NCBI GenBank assembly: GCA_030123525.1 | Contig: CP126125.1 | Coordinates: forward strand, 1,798,001 to 1,862,000 | Length of the DNA: 64,000 nt | Source: ELB16-189 sp018266435 | GTDB taxonomy: Bacteria > Bacteroidota > Bacteroidia > Cytophagales > Cyclobacteriaceae | Direction: 5' to 3' | Part shown: positions 63,475 through 64,000 of the stretch, one piece after another | Numbering within the stretch: position 1 is the stretch's first letter | How the letters are laid out: the number at the start of each line of letters is the position of its first letter | The notes under the pieces: model-generated | Databases searched by the model: none | Seen by the model: only the letters and a program-made list of their open reading frames with translations | What the model was told of the DNA's origin: nothing | Made by a program: the position numbers and the translations under genes

Positions 63475-64000
63475 ATGAGTACTTACCATAATCCGGTGAT
63501 GTTGACACAATGCCTCGAAGGATTGCAAATCAATCCCGAAGGAATTTATGTAGACGTTACGTTTGGCGGAGGCGGGCACAGCTTGCCGATTCTGGAAAAA
63601 CTGAAAGGCGGGCGGCTGATCGCGTTTGACCAGGACGAAGATGCAAAAAAGGAAGCTGAAAAAATACAACATCGTTCTTTCACATTTTGTCAGGCCAATT
63701 TCAGGTACATGAAACAATACCTGAAGTTGCACGGAGTAACGAAAGTCAATGGCATTTTAGCCGACTTGGGTATTTCATCACACCAGATTGATGAGGCAAC
63801 GCGAGGGTTTTCCACACGCTTTGAAGGCCCGCTTGATATGCGCATGGATCGCAAAGCCAAAGTCACAGCCGCAAAGATTTTGAACAGCAATACAGAAGAG
63901 CAGCTGCACAAAATTTTCGGAATGTATGGCGAACTGAGAAATGCCAAAACGGCTGCAAAAGCAGTAGTTTCAAAAAGAATGACCAGTTCTTTAGAAACAA
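63475..64000 (+). CDS. rsmH: 16S rRNA (cytosine-1402-N4)-methyltransferase, 5' part
   Basis: The first 175 residues are in the window; the gene runs off the right end. MSTYHNPVMLTQCLEGL, then the SAM-binding VDVTFGGGGHS, IAFDQDEDA, GILADLGISSHQID and the signature RGFSTRFEGPLDMRMD are all typical of RsmH (MraW). It methylates C1402 of 16S rRNA. Normally second in the dcw cluster after mraZ. Confidence 0.96.
   Translation, partial: MSTYHNPVMLTQCLEGLQINPEGIYVDVTFGGGGHSLPILEKLKGGRLIAFDQDEDAKKEAEKIQHRSFTFCQANFRYMKQYLKLHGVTKVNGILADLGISSHQIDEATRGFSTRFEGPLDMRMDRKAKVTAAKILNSNTEEQLHKIFGMYGELRNAKTAAKAVVSKRMTSSLET

Overview
The window is an unbroken stretch of a Bacteroidota chromosome, most probably from the Cytophagales. 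The evidence is a type IX secretion (T9SS) type-B C-terminal domain on a 1,100-residue SBBP/PKD protein, a FISUMP domain, DUF5686 and DUF2807 proteins, a Hc1-like histone, an atpD-atpC pair standing apart from the other ATP synthase genes, an alpha-oxoamine synthase of the sphingolipid/sulfonolipid type, and TAnnTTTG-type -7 promoter boxes with TTG about 18-20 nt upstream. No rRNA, tRNA, CRISPR array, prophage or insertion sequence was recognised, and no gene-free gap exceeds 300 bp.

Layout. At 0.2-4.8 kb a TM2-domain gene faces a tightly packed leftward run: a secreted caspase fused to FISUMP, a LolA-like protein, a YidD-like protein carrying a signal peptide, and two TPR/DUF5683-like membrane proteins. 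At 4.9-11 kb lie atpC-atpD (leftward), then a GH3-family enzyme, dxr and rseP (rightward). At 11-23.3 kb are housekeeping genes: a TPR lipoprotein-like gene, typA, an oxoamine synthase, a histone-like gene, an M1 peptidase, dapA, a DUF6913 gene, ligA, rsmE, an acyl-CoA-binding protein and gltA. At 23.5-34 kb are a channel-like membrane protein with a degenerate selectivity filter, a TPR histidine kinase, a Lys/Ala-rich histone-like protein, recA, a very large TPR-CHAT protein and an OmpA/SPOR-like protein. At 34-49 kb are pbpC, an EamA transporter, the T9SS cargo protein, an Nfu protein, a DAACS symporter, a DUF5686 protein, mnmA, a TlpA-like thioredoxin and a CaiB-type CoA-transferase.

The region 50-61.3 kb is a copper/silver resistance island: an HMA chaperone, a HYC_CC_PP-type Cys protein, a CusA-type RND pump split into two overlapping reading frames, a TolC-type channel, two CusB-type adaptors each with an N-terminal CPMHP/CPVCGM metal-binding domain, DUF2911, M28 peptidase, DUF3347 and a stand-alone heavy-metal-binding lipoprotein. 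The three-methionine relay of CusA is kept at its exact spacing. No regulator and no P-type ATPase lies in the window. The last 2.5 kb opens the division/cell-wall (dcw) cluster: a DUF2807 gene, a mraZ operator of four GTGG-type boxes at 10-bp pitch, mraZ, a frameshifted four-helix-bundle gene, and the 5' part of rsmH.

The most unusual DNA-level signal is a family of short degenerate repeats with strict 7- or 8/16-nt periodicity at seven gene boundaries (5180, 9648, 18857, 54041, 55288, 63006, 63442). They fill the atpD-atpC gap almost exactly, form part of the coding sequence of two efflux genes, and flank the broken four-helix-bundle gene inserted between mraZ and rsmH. They look like one class of element that settles at gene junctions.
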